Part shown: positions 46,831 through 57,500 of the stretch, piece by piece
How the letters are laid out: each line of letters begins with the position of its first letter
Numbering within the stretch: position 1 is the first letter of the stretch
Assembly (NCBI GenBank): GCA_023053685.1
Contig: JALIGW010000040.1
Location: 655,501-719,500 of the forward strand
DNA: 64,000 bases
From: Diadophis punctatus similis
Taxonomy: Eukaryota > Chordata > Lepidosauria > Squamata > Dipsadidae
Direction of reading: 5' to 3'
Position numbers and translations under genes: made by a program
Notes under the pieces: model-generated
The model's database searches: none
Told to the model about the DNA's origin: nothing
What the model saw: the letters and a program-made list of their open reading frames with translations, nothing else

Positions 46831-48320
46831 CGTTGTTTAATGCCTTGCTGGAGATCACCCTACCATTAAAGATATCTTCTATTTGGTATAAAAATAAAGA
46901 CTTGGCTGTTCTTTCCTTGAGCTGGAGCTATGAATCCAGAAGGACTCCCCAAATTGCACACTAGCTCAGTCTGCAGAAATGCCACCCCATCCAGAGTCCA
47001 AGATGAAGAATCACGTAGGCTGCCCTGGAGGTCCAAAAACTCATGGCCACTCCATCTTGTAGGGTTGAGATGAAGCCAGTTCCTCCCCATCCACACTCTT
47101 ACAGATCCCAGGCACTTGACCAACACTGCCACATCATCACTTCTCTGGCTAGGAATGGAGATCTATAATTGGGTATCATCAACACATCAGAACCTATATG
47201 GTCAGATGACCTCCCATAGCAGTTTCATGTAGATGTTGAAAAGAAGTTGTGAAAGGTTCGAGCCCTGGGGCAGCCCACATTGTAGGGGCTTAGGGCTCAA
47301 CCTCTCTTCTTCTACCAACACTGACTAGAACAGTGGTGTCAAACTCAATTTCATTGAGGGCCGCATCAGGGCTATGTTTGACCTGGAGGGGGGGTGGCAT
47401 GGCAGGGGGCGTGGCCAGCTCAACATCACTCGTGTTGGAGGCGCCTGTGGTGGCCTCAGCACTCTGCCAGCGAAAACAGGCTCCAGAGCTCCATTTTTGG
47501 CTGTGACGGCCTCCTGCAACCCTCTGTCAGTAAAAACGGAGCTCGGAACCCTAACCCTCCCGAGCTCCGTTTTCACTGGCAGAAGCACTGTGGACCAGTC
47601 CTTTGCTGTTTCCAGGGCAGACCCGCAGGCCAGATCTAAGCACCCCGGCCTTGAGTTTGACACCCGTGGACAGAACCACCATAACTCTGGGCCCCTCATC
47701 CCAGCCCCCAAAGCTGGTCCATTAGGATGTCATGGTCGATACTATCAAAAGCCACCAGGAGGGTCAGAAAGGTGCACCACCTCAATCTCAAGTCCTCCAA
47801 AGGTCCCTGACAAGCGCAACCACTGCTGTTTCAGTGCTGTGACCAGCCTGAACACAGACTGAAAAGGGTCTCTAGATAATCCACCCAAGGCCCTTGGATG
47901 TGCTGTGTGCCAACTACCTTCTCAATAATCTCTTCCCTACAAACAGAAGGTTGGAGATCAATGAAATTTGTCCAAAACTGTGGAGTCCAAGAATGGCCTC
48001 TTGAGAAGGGGCACACCACCATCTCCAATGCAGGTGGAAATACCCCCCCCTCACAAAGAATGAACCATTCTTTGGACCTAACCACATGCCACCTCCCAGG
48101 AGGTCTTAATCAGCCATGGGTCCAGGTGGCCGAATTCCCAGCTCCAGGATCCTGTCCCCTTCCTCAAGAGTAACCAGCTCAAACTCTACCCAGATAACAA
48201 GGTTCAAACATGTCTCCATCATCTCCAAAGGCTCTGCCCACCAGAGTCCAACTCTAAGCAGTCATGCAGCTTTTTGTGACAGATGCCAAGAATTCTCCCC
48301 ACAGGGACTCCCCTAGCTCC
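46831..48320 (-). mobile_element. Continuation of LINE-derived antisense sequence
   Basis: GTTTCATGTAGATGTTGAAA, GAGCCCTGGGGCAGCCCAC, GTCGATACTATCAAAAGCCACC, AATAATCTCTTCCC and AGTCCAAGAATGGCCTC are in the order found in the same squamate repeat type as 44640-46530. Interrupted by a hAT-like insert at 47331-47668. Confidence 0.5.
47331..47668. mobile_element. hAT-like non-autonomous element (338 bp)
   Basis: The ends CAGTGGTGTCAAACTC and GAGTTTGACACCCGTG are inverted repeats of a well-known vertebrate hAT type. Flanks GACTAGAA and GACAGAAC are only partly alike. Two AAAACGGAGCTC / GAGCTCCGTTTTC blocks form an internal hairpin (47535-47575). Confidence 0.8.
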
Positions 48321-48420
48321 TCCTTTACACAGGAGGGAGTAAATAGGAAGAGGGATGGAAGGAAGTAGATATTTTTAGATATTAGAAAGTTGATAGTGAA
48401 TATGATATTATCCTTAACTG

Positions 48421-48635
48421 GAGCCAGTTTGGTCTAGTGGTTAAGGCTCCAGGCTAGAAAGTGGCAGACAAGTCTGACCTCAGCCGTGAAAACTAGCTGG
48501 GTGATTTTGGGCCACTCATTCATTCTCAGCTTTAACCCACTTCACAGGGTGGGGAAAACAGGAGGACTATATGTTGGATATGTTTGACATGAGTTATTTG
48601 TATAAATAACAAAGGCTTGATAAATAAATAAATAA
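48421..48635 (+). mobile_element. Second tRNA-derived SINE family
   Basis: GAGCCAGTTTGGTCTAGTGG, TTAAGGCTCCAGGCTAG, CTAGCTGGGTGATTTTGGGCC, CACAGGGT and an ATAAATAAATAA tail. It has the pol III A-box region but a body unlike the Sauria-type copies. A second copy is at 55691-55888. Confidence 0.8.
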
Positions 48636-48960
48636 CACACTACCAGACGAAGTGAAATACAAACAAAGGCCAGCTCTCTATCTCGAGGGTGCAGGATGTG
48701 GCGATGTAACTCTTTGGGTGCAAGATATGCTTAGTAAGTTCACGCCCTCAGCAAAATATGTGGGCAGTGACCTGCAACCCACAGCAAACTACAAAGGATA
48801 TAAATGTGGGAATTGTGGACTTGGAGGGTGCAAAAAAGTATCAACAGAAATACATCTTTTGATATATTCCTTCTTGGTGTGAGTGCACCCATGGGTCAGC
48901 TTCTCCTGTCCAGAGGAAGCAATAGGGTTGGTTCAATTCAGAACAATTTGCAAATTTGCA

Positions 48961-49212
48961 AGAGCCGAGGTGGCGCAGCAGTTAGAAGCAGGTACTGCAG
49001 GCCACTTTAGCTGACACTGATCCACAGGTCAGCGGTTCAAATCTCACCGGCTCAAGGTTGACTCAGCCTTCCATCCTTCTGAGGTAGGTAAAATGAGGAC
49101 CCAGATTGTTGGGGGCAATATAAAAATACATTGCTTACTGGTGTAAACCGCTTAGAGAGTGCTTGCACTGTGAGGCGGTATATAAATCTCACAAATAAAT
49201 AAATAAATAAAT
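48961..49212 (+). mobile_element. tRNA-derived SINE, Sauria type, with (AAAT)n tail
   Basis: AGAGCCGAGGTGGCGCAGC head, GGTTCAAATCTCACCGGCTC, GATTGTTGGGGGCAATAT, CACTGTGAGGCGGTATATAA and an AATAAATAAATAAATAAA tail. Full length. Confidence 0.9.
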
Positions 49213-49644
49213 GTACTGCTGGATTCAGTAGGGCAGACTGCATCCTGGTTCTTATTGCTTATGTGTGGCAGCATTTTGTTACAAGTTATATGGTACCTGT
49301 CCTTTATTCACACACTTCAATGCCACCGCCTAGCCCTAGGGCAAGGGTCGGAAATTGCGGCTCACGAGCCAAAAGTGGCTCTTTGGGCCCTCTGCCATGG
49401 CTCCCTGTCCCATCACTGACTGCCCCGCCCCTCGCCCTCCCTTCCCTTGCCTAGCCCAGGGAGATTCCATCGTTAATTACTGTATGTGCCGGCATATAAG
49501 ATGACTTTTTACCCCTTGAAAATCTTCTCCAAAGTTGGGGGTTGTCTTATACGCCAGGTACTAAAACTTCCGAGCCGGGGGAGCTCAAAAATGGCCGCAG
49601 CCGCATCCCCGCCGTTCTCCAGCCAAGCGGCCGAAGGAGCCTCG

Positions 49645-50301
49645 GAGCCCCGATGCTACCCTGCGTCTCAGTCGCCTGCTGGGAAGGCTGCAGCTGCCAC
49701 CGTCAGCTGGCGGCTTAAGGCAAGAGGCAGGCGGGCGGGCAGGAGACGCGGGCAGGAGCTGGTGGCGGCTGCGGTCGGGCCGAGGGAGCGCGCGGCTGAG
49801 AGGCATCTCGCGCGGGGAGGAAACTTTGTCTGGCTCCGCTTCCAGAGCAAGCAAGCGAGCGAGAAGGGAAGCGAAGGGAGGCAAGCAGCCCGCTCTGCCA
49901 CTCAAGCCAGCGGCCGCCGGAAGCAACAAGGGCATTAGGAGAAGAGAAGGAGAAGATAGAAGTGAAGGAAAGAGTGCTGGCGGCAGTGGCAGCGCTCCTC
50001 CTTCTCTTTTCCTAATGCCCTTGTTGCTTCCGGCAGCCGCTGGCTTGAGTGGCAGAGCGGGCTGCTTGCCTCCCTTCGCTTCCCTTCTCGCTCGCTCACT
50101 CTGGAAGCGGAGCCAGACAAAGGTTCCTCCCCGCGCGAGATGCCTCTCAGCTGCGCGCTCCCTCGGCCCGACCGCAGCCGCCACCAGCTCCTGCCCGCGT
50201 CTCCCGCCCGCCCGCCCGCCTCTTGCCTTAAGCCGCCAGCTGACGGTGGCGGCTGCAGCCTTCCCAGCAGGCGACTGAGACGCAGGGTAGCATCGGGGCT
50301 C
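49645..50301. repeat. Near-perfect 309-bp inverted repeat (fold-back)
   Basis: The left arm 49645-49953 is mirrored by the right arm 49993-50301 about a 40-bp spacer centred at 49973. Matching pairs are GAGCCCCGATGCTACCCTGC with GCAGGGTAGCATCGGGGCTC, and CAACAAGGGCATTAGGA with TCCTAATGCCCTTGTTG. The arms are GC-rich. Open frames in the arms are mirror images and not genes. Confidence 0.92.
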
Positions 50302-50361
50302 TTTCCTTCACCTGGGAAAAAGGATCTTGCGGTGCTGAGCGCTAGGAAAGAGGGAAGAAGA

Positions 50362-50616
50362 GAAAAGGGAAGGAAGGAAGGAAGGAAGGAAGGAAGGAAG
50401 GAAGGAAGGAAGGAAGGAAGGAAGGAAGGAAGGAAGGAAGGAAGGAAGGAAGGAAGGAAGGAAGACCAGAGATGAAAGGAAGGAAGACCAGAGATGAAAG
50501 GAAGGAAGGAAGGAAGACCAGAGATGAAAGGAAGGAAGGAAGACCAGGAAGGAAGACCAGAGATGAATGAAAGAAAGGAAGGAAGGAAGGAAGGAAGGAA
50601 GGAGGGAGAGAGAGAG

Positions 50617-50620
<4 letters not shown>
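50362..50620. repeat. (GGAA)n array with GACCAGAGATGAAA interruptions
   Basis: About 100 bp of uninterrupted AAGG/GGAA, then several GGAAGACCAGAGATGAAAG units, then more GGAA. Imperfect higher-order repeat. Confidence 0.95.

Positions 50621-50685
<65 letters not shown>
50619..50685. repeat. (GATA)n microsatellite
   Basis: About 16 GATA units, followed by GACA repeats to about 50726. GATA arrays are abundant in snakes, especially on sex chromosomes, but one array says nothing about linkage. Confidence 0.95.
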
Positions 50686-51000
50686 GATAAATAGATAGAC
50701 AGACAGACACAGACAGACAGACAGACGATATGGATGGAGAGAGAGAGATAAAGAGATGGAAAGGGAGAGATGAGAGGGAGGGAGGGAGAGAGAGAGAAAA
50801 GGGTTTTGTGGTTCCCAGTTCTCTGTCCTAATGACCGGCTGGGTGGGCGTGGCTAGGGGGTCATGTGACTGGGTGGGAGTGAGTGATGTCAAGTTGGCCA
50901 CGCCTACCCAGGTTTTGTTACTCTGGGTGGATTTTTTTCTGTGGGAAACGGGTCCAAATGGCTCTTTGAGTGTTTAAGTTTGCTGACCCCTGCCCTGGGG

Positions 51001-52029
51001 GAAACACTGCTTGCATGGATGTAGAATTTGTAAAAAGCATACGTGGCACTCCTTTAACTTTTAATTGGTTACCCTTGGTGGACATTCAGTTCACAACACA
51101 TGAATGCAGATGTGCACTATGAACCCACTCAGAATTGCACATAGAAGGGCTGGAGAATCCATGGCCTTCCAACTGTTGCTGAGGTACAATTCATGGCACT
51201 TTTGGCCACACTAATGTGGGGTTTGGCCAAGGTCTCAGGCTTCACCCCAAGTACAGAGAATGCTGTCTTGAGGAGTGGGCCAGCATCTGGCATGGGTCAA
51301 CATTACTTGAAGCAGTCCTTACTCCTGACTGTAACTACTGGTAGTAGGTGCACAGTCTGATCAAATTCTGTGCTCAAAAGATGAGCCAATCTTCATAGCC
51401 AGAAAGCAAATGCACATAAGAGACAGAAATAGAACTTAACCCATTGACTGGGTGGAGATTCCTTCCTTGCAACTCACATCTGAAGTAGTGCATGCTGCCT
51501 CAAAATGCAAGGAGTCATTATTTGGGCTAACTTTTCTTGGATTGTTGGAATCCATTTCTCTGATTGGCCACCCTGTCCAAAAGCATTTTTGAGGTTCCGG
51601 AAGAGGAATTTAAAAGACAGAAAGGTGGAGAAAGTGTCACAGACAAAATTATTTATTTATTCAACATTTATTGGTCATTCAGTGGACTATGGATGGCAAA
51701 CAAAACTAAATAAAATATCAAAACAGCTAAAAACATTGCATCAGACAGACAGACCAGACTTCAATAATGTAACAGGACAGAAACAACAAAACAGGGACCA
51801 TTGAACAAATCATAAATGTCAACCCCAGGTATGGGACCCAAGTCAGAACCCCAGGAAAAGGCAGACTTCCCAGATCCCACAAGATGCAATCTTTAATGGA
51901 GGGGGCCTGGAGGTAAACACCCCCCCTGCTGAAAAGGACTGGGCAGGCAGAAACCAAGAGGTTTCTCAGCTCCTAGGCATATTGGAGGCTTTATTTAGCC
52001 CAGTGCTCCCTACCTTTCAGAGGGGGCTA
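51001..52029. other. Intergenic with LINE-like debris
   Basis: 51645-51960 (TTATTTATTTATTCAACATT, then AACAACAAAACAGGGACC) resembles an antisense LINE 3' end. The remainder is not recognised. No gene. Confidence 0.4.
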
Positions 52030-52222
52030 GGGTCAAACCCGGCTCCTCTCCTTGCCAAATGGAAACTAACCAAAGAGAGAAGCAACCTGGAATTAAGGAG
52101 AAACTTCCTAACAGTGAGGACAATTAACCAGTGGAACAGCTTGCCTCCAGAAATCGTGGGTACTCCATCGCTGGAGCTTTTTAAGAAGAGACTGGACAGC
52201 CACTTATCTGAAATGGTATAGG
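52030..52222 (+). mobile_element. CR1 LINE 3' fragment, interrupted by a hAT-like element
   Basis: GCAACCTGGAATTAAGGAGA, TTAACCAGTGGAACAGCTTG, CTGGAGCTTTTTAAGAAGAG, ending at GGTATAGG (52215-52222). It resumes at 53141 with a second GGTATAGG and TTGAGCAGAGGGTTGGCC to about 53215. Confidence 0.88.
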
Positions 52223-53140
52223 TCCGTGATGGCGAACCTATGGCACGTGCCCAAAGTGGCACATGGAGCCATGTCGCCTGGCACGTGCAGTGTCGCCCAT
52301 TCCTCTTCCGGGATTCTGGTGCATCCATGCACACTGGCCAGCTAGTCTTCTGGTTGCTGGTGCGCATGCACGCGCGACAATCAACTGGCCTTCCCGCGAG
52401 CGGCAAGGCCAGAAACCAGAAGATCAGCTGGCCAGCTGATTGTTGTGCACGCATACGTGCCAGTAACCAGAAGACTAGCATGAGTGCCCTGGGACAACCA
52501 CCCACTTGCCAGCCAGGAGCACTGCCGCCAGTCGCTCCCCTGCGCCCAGCCGCCTGCCTTGTCACCGCCAGCGGGAGGAAAGGCCCTGAAGCTGCGCTGC
52601 CCGGGATCCACGTGGGCTGCTGCAGGGGGAGGCCAGGCATGGCTGGCTGGCTGCTGCCCGGAGGGCGACGCTAGGAGGATGAGGAGCCGCCGCTGCCTCT
52701 TAGCCAGCATGAAGGGCCTGCTTCTGCAGCCTGCCGCCAGCCTCTCTGCTTCTGCCACTGTCAGGGCGGGCTGGGGCTTCCCTGTTTCCCCCCCCGAGCG
52801 GGCTTCTGGAGCGGTCCCAAGCCTCTGGGGGGGAGGGACAGAAGCCCCAGCCCGCTGTTCCTTCCGCCTGGCGGCGGCGGTTCTCACAATGCCGTTTCCC
52901 CGGCGGCTGCAGGAACAGCGGGCTGGGGTTTTCCTCCCTCCCCGCCGGAGGCTTGGGGCCGCACCAGAAGCTCTCTCGGGCGGGGAGACAGGGAAGTCCC
53001 AGCCTGGCTGGCAGCTCTGCTCCTTTTCCGCGCGGGTCCCCTTGGCTGTGGGCGTCGCTGTGCTGTCTCCGGCATTCCTCCTGCGCAGCCTCTTGCGCTT
53101 GGACTTTTGGCACCCAACGCCCAAAAGGTTCACCATCACT
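52223..53140. mobile_element. hAT-like element with perfect 8-bp TSD inside CR1 (918 bp)
   Basis: GGTATAGG flanks it exactly (52215-52222 and 53141-53148). Termini are TCCGTGATGGCGAACCTATG and CCAAAAGGTTCACCATCACT. The core is GC-rich with two internal fold-backs: about 52335-52470 (CCAGCTAGTCTTCTGG with CCAGAAGATCAGCTGG) and about 52760-52855 with 52920-53005 (GGGCTGGGGCTTCC with CCCAGCCTGG, and GAACAGCGGGCTGGGG). No transposase. Confidence 0.87.
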
Positions 53141-53215
53141 GGTATAGGTTCTCTTGCTTGAGCAGAGGGTTGGCCTAGAAGACCTCCAAAGTCTCTTCCA
53201 GCTCTATTCCTATTC
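53141..53215 (+). mobile_element. CR1 3' tail, continuation
   Basis: GGTATAGGTTCTCTTGCTTG, GGTTGGCCTAGAAGACCTCC, CTCTATTCC: the rest of the CR1 copy that starts at 52030. Confidence 0.85.
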
Positions 53216-53399
53216 TACTATTCTAAATTAGAACTTAGAATAAATGTCACTTTAAATGCACACTAATCGGCATACATTCAAATTTCGTTGCAGACAGCTC
53301 TCAAAGGGTCACCACCCCCAATATGCACTACATAAACATGACAAATAAACGATTATGCATACACCCACATATATTATAAAGGCACAGAGAGACAACCCA

Positions 53400-54520
53400 G
53401 TCTAGTCCGATCAGACTCGTGATGAGCCCCACCCCCCATCCCAGCCCCCAACACGAACGCCGGAAGCTTCGCCGGCTCAGCCCGGGCAGCCGAATAAAGA
53501 AAGTGGGACATTGTAGGAAGTGAGAGGGCGAGACGTTCCGGGACCCTCGGGGGCTCCGTCTCGTCCACTGGGGCTTCCCCGGCGCCGGAAAGGCAGTTGG
53601 GCTTAATCAAGACCACCCCGCGGGCCCCGCCCTGGTAGCGCCCCACTTCTACAAAGTCTCCCCTTCGCGTCGCTCGCATGCCTCCCTCTTTCTGCGCAAG
53701 CGCAAACGCATTCACAGCAAGCCTAGAGCGTCACCTCCTGCTGTGGGGGCTGAACAGACGTTCTAGCTCGGCGGGACCGACTTCCGCTAGGCCCGCGCCG
53801 CCCGGGCGGAACCTTCCTGCGCGGGTGAGGGGGGGGACCGGGCAGGGCGGGAGACGGCTTCCGGGTCCGCCGCCGCCGCTGCCGCCGCCACCATGGAGAC
53901 CATCCTGGAGCAGCAGCGCCGCTACCACGAGGAGCGCGAGCGGCTGATGGACGTGATGGTCAAGGAGATGCTGATTCGCAAGTCCACGGTGGGGCTCGGG
54001 GCCGGGCGAGGGGGGGCCTCGGGGGCGTCGGGAGCCGGGCCGGAGCCAGGCCTAATCCTTCTCTCTCCCGAGCAGCTGCGGGACCAGATCAACTCGGACC
54101 ACCGCACGCGGGCCATGCAGGACGTGAGTAGCGGGGGCGGCGGGGGGGGGGGCGCGAGGATCGCCTGGCCTCGGGGGCGGCTGACGCGACGGGCTTCTTT
54201 TGCAGCGCTACATGGAAGTCAGCGGCAACCTGCGGGACCTCTACGACGACAAGGACGGGTAAGCGACGGGGACGGGGGCGCGGGGCGGGGGTCTGCAGGG
54301 CGGCCGCAAGACCTGTTGACCCCGTGCTGGGCTTCCCCCCCCCCTCAGGTTGCGGAAGGAGGAGCTGGGCGCGATTTCGGGGCCCAACGAGTTCGCCGAG
54401 TTCTACAACCGGCTGAAGCAGATCAAGGAGTTCCATCGCAAGCATCCCAACGAGGTCAGCGGGCCCCGGGCCCGGCAGAGCCTCCCCTTGCCCGGGCTTT
54501 CCCTTAGCTTCTCGGGCAAT
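53400..54520. promoter_or_regulatory. SF3A3: CpG island and promoter of SF3A3
   Basis: GC- and CpG-rich block that covers the upstream region and SF3A3 exons 1-4. TGCGCAAGCGCA (53692-53703) is one base off the NRF1 consensus, and GACTTCCGCT (about 53778-53787) is ETS-like. Both lie within about 200 bp of the ATG. No TATA box is seen. Confidence 0.75.
53883..53896 (+). promoter_or_regulatory. SF3A3: Optimal Kozak context at the SF3A3 start
   Basis: GCCGCCACCATGG exactly fits the vertebrate consensus and fixes the start codon. Confidence 0.9.
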
Positions 54521-57500
54521 CGCTGTGCCAAAAGGTTTAAGCAAGGAATTATCCTCTTGCATTTGTAAGGCTGAGGTGGTTTTCTTGGGGGGGGGGGATT
54601 GTCTCAGTACAGTCAGTTTTTGAGCTTTTTAATTTTTTAACACTATACATTTCAGTTTTGGTAGTATTAAAACCAAGAAAACTCCCCAAAGTTCTTGCAC
54701 GTTATTACACAATGTAAACATTTAGCAATCAGTTTCTTGACTTGGAGGAGACTCTCTCAGAACCACTGGCATTGCCAAGCAGATGGTCTGTAGGTTTGCC
54801 TCGGTCTGCAGCGGTTCTGGGCTTCAGGCCAGCCCAATTCTTGAGAAAGAGAGTGGCGCTGGATGCCAGGCATCAGAGTCTGGCTCATCCAGGGCCCTGA
54901 AACAAGCCGTCACAGGTTGAGCACAACTGTCTGTAGCTTTCCCTTCAGTAGAACTGTTTCCTTTTTGCCAAGAGGTGAGAGAGGACAACTCTTGCTCTTA
55001 AAATTGAAGAGCTTGAAGTGACCACAAAGGTCACCTCATTCAGCCCTTTGCAAATGAATAGTTGTAAGTCGGAGATTACCTATGCTACACTCTCATTCTA
55101 TTATCCCAGATATTGGCCAGACCTCCAGTGTTGTCTTACCTGCAGATTAGATAAGCAGCTCATTAAACTTGTTGGCCACATCTTAAAGAAAATGTAGAAT
55201 GGTTGTGGCCTCAAGAGAGATCCCATCCACCGACTTAATGTAGAGCCACTGATGACGCTGAATTCAGACTCTCCTTACTGCTGTGCAGTCTAAATTCTCT
55301 ATAAGAGATGGTCGTATGGAATGTTGTCAGATGCTGATTTTGAGGTTGATTATTTAACTTTAGTGCAGTTCCCTTTTCAAAGGAAATAAGATTTATCTCA
55401 TACAATCTTCTTCACAAAGCCATGCTGATACTGTCTTCAATTAATTGATTAGTTGATAATTTCTAGAATCTTTTTTTCCCCTTTCTGGAAGAGGGTGCCA
55501 TATTTGCTTTTCTCTTCTCCTCTGACACTTCCCCAGCTCTCCTGAAAAAATAAGTTAAGATCCTGACAGCTCTTCAGTCTTTGGATATTCAGACAGGCAA
55601 AAGGCATTCCTCTGTTTTCTCCATTTGGAATCAGCAAAGTTCACAAGCTCAAGTCTGTTGACATATTTGAAAGAGCTCTTCTTGCTGGGAGAGCCAGTTT
55701 GGTATCAAAGTTAAGGCACCAGGCTTGTCTCAGTTTGAGCACAAAACCAGGCTGGGTGACCTTGGCCACTTACCTCTCCCTCAGTCTAGGAAAAAGAAGG
55801 CGAAGGCAAACCATTTTGAAATTTAGCCAAGAAAACAGCAGGAGCTTGTCCAGGCAGTTATAAGGAGTTAAGAGTGATTCAAAGGCATCCCCACTACCTT
55901 GCTGGATTTTGCCTCTCCCACTCGCCTTGGCTCATTTCTGCCTTTCTCTTCCTGACCTTATTTCTTGGTCCTTTCTACCATTTCCAGAAATGTTGCTTGT
56001 GAGCTGCATTTTCAGCCACATTGACTTCATGTGTCTCCTCGTTTTCTTTGTTGTTATTGTTGGAAAAAGTGCTGTCCTTAATTTCCTCTACAAGAAATTC
56101 TGGTCAACTACAAAATCTTTTTCTTTAAGGTTTTCTTTCCAGAAGATTTTGCTTTTATTTCTCTTTATTAAAATTGAACTTCCTAAAATCTATTGTTTGT
56201 GTCTGAGCACTTTTTAAACCAGACTTTTGCATTTGCATCCAAGTAGTAATGACTTTAATCATCCATCTCCTTAAGAAGACAAATTCAGTCTCTGCAGAGC
56301 AGCATTTCATTTGTGAACTTTATACCATTGTTGCAAAAACCCAAACCTCTGTTGCTGGCAGTAAAGCTCACTTGAAAGACTTTCCTTTCTGCTTCCTCAG
56401 TCCAGAAGGCCCTCTGGCCATGGCAGTGATCTTACCTCACAGTAGCCTTTGTGCTCGTGTGGAAGAATAAGAAGGGTTTAATTGTGGTCAGACATGCTTG
56501 AGTGACTTCCTGCATGCAGCACTTTTTTTTTCTTTCAGTTTTTGGGGAGGGGGATCATGAAGCAAAACCAAAAACCATGTGTTACCTTTTGTAGATCTGT
56601 GTGCCGATGTCAGTAGAATTTGAGGAGCTCTTAAAGGCCCGGGAAAACCCAAGCGAAGAGGCTCAGAGTAAGTCCGTGTGGCAGGATTCATGCATGGCTT
56701 TCTTTTTTCAAATGGATAAATTATGTGCTGAAGATGGCTATCTTTGCTTCCTCCTCCGTGATGGTTCTGGGCCATCTTTCATTCTTGGCTTCTTGTAGAC
56801 CTTGTGGAGTTCACTGATGAAGAAGGATATGGCCGCTATCTGGACCTACACGACTGCTACCTGAAGTACATTAACCTCAAGTCGTCTGAGGTGAGGCTTT
56901 CATACTGTTTTCCAGGCTTGGGGGGGGGGGCACAACTGATGCTCCCTTGTTTTTCTCTCATCCTTGCAGATTGTTTCCTAGAGATTTATGCTTAATAGAG
57001 CTATGTAAAAGGGAAGCGCCACTGAAGTGGCACAAAATGTTGGACTGGAAATGAGGGAGGGAGAAGAATAAAAGGAAGGTTGCCTCTTGCTGGGCTGAAA
57101 GGGAAGGGTTAGCGTGTGCAGGGCTCTTCTCTCCCCTAGCCTCACAGCAAGGGCAGCCGTAGGAACCTCCAGAGAGCAGTTGCTTTGGCTTAGGGTTTCA
57201 GAGAATTGTAGCAAACTCCCTTCTCTTTCTTCGTGCTATTGCAGAAACTGGACTACATTACTTACCTGTCTACTTTCGACCAGCTCTTTGACATTCCAAA
57301 GGATAGAAAGAATGCCGAGTACAGAAGGTGAGACTTTCCTGTGAAAGGGGGAATGTGTCATCCTCTGGGCTATTAAAGCTGGTCAAATTAACAGTTTTGC
57401 ATGAACAAAAGGAGGTTTACAGCAAAATTTCTCATTTCCCCACTTGGGTCACAGTAGCAGGCCCAGGTTTAAAGTGGTTTGACTTCGTGCTTGCACATTC

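Larger units (their letters stand above)
49342..50992. mobile_element. hAT-like element with 8-bp TSD, carrying a second element and microsatellites (1651 bp)
   Basis: It begins CAAGGGTCGGAAATTGCGGC and ends AAGTTTGCTGACCCCTG, inverted repeats of a common vertebrate hAT type. CCCTAGGG (49334-49341) and CCCTGGGG (50993-51000) are an 8-bp duplication with one mismatch. Near 49481 a second terminus (ACTGTATGTGCCGGCATATAAG) marks a nested TA-type element whose core is a 657-bp fold-back. The rest is GGAA and GATA microsatellite. No transposase. Confidence 0.8.

Noticed and set aside
50308..50901. 197-codon frame of Leu-Pro-Ser-Phe and Tyr-Leu-Ser-Ile repeats
   Set aside because: Antisense reading of GGAA and GATA microsatellites.
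52381..53161. 225-252 codon frames on both strands
   Set aside because: Inside a GC-rich hAT-like element with exact target duplications. Mirror-image frames from internal inverted repeats.
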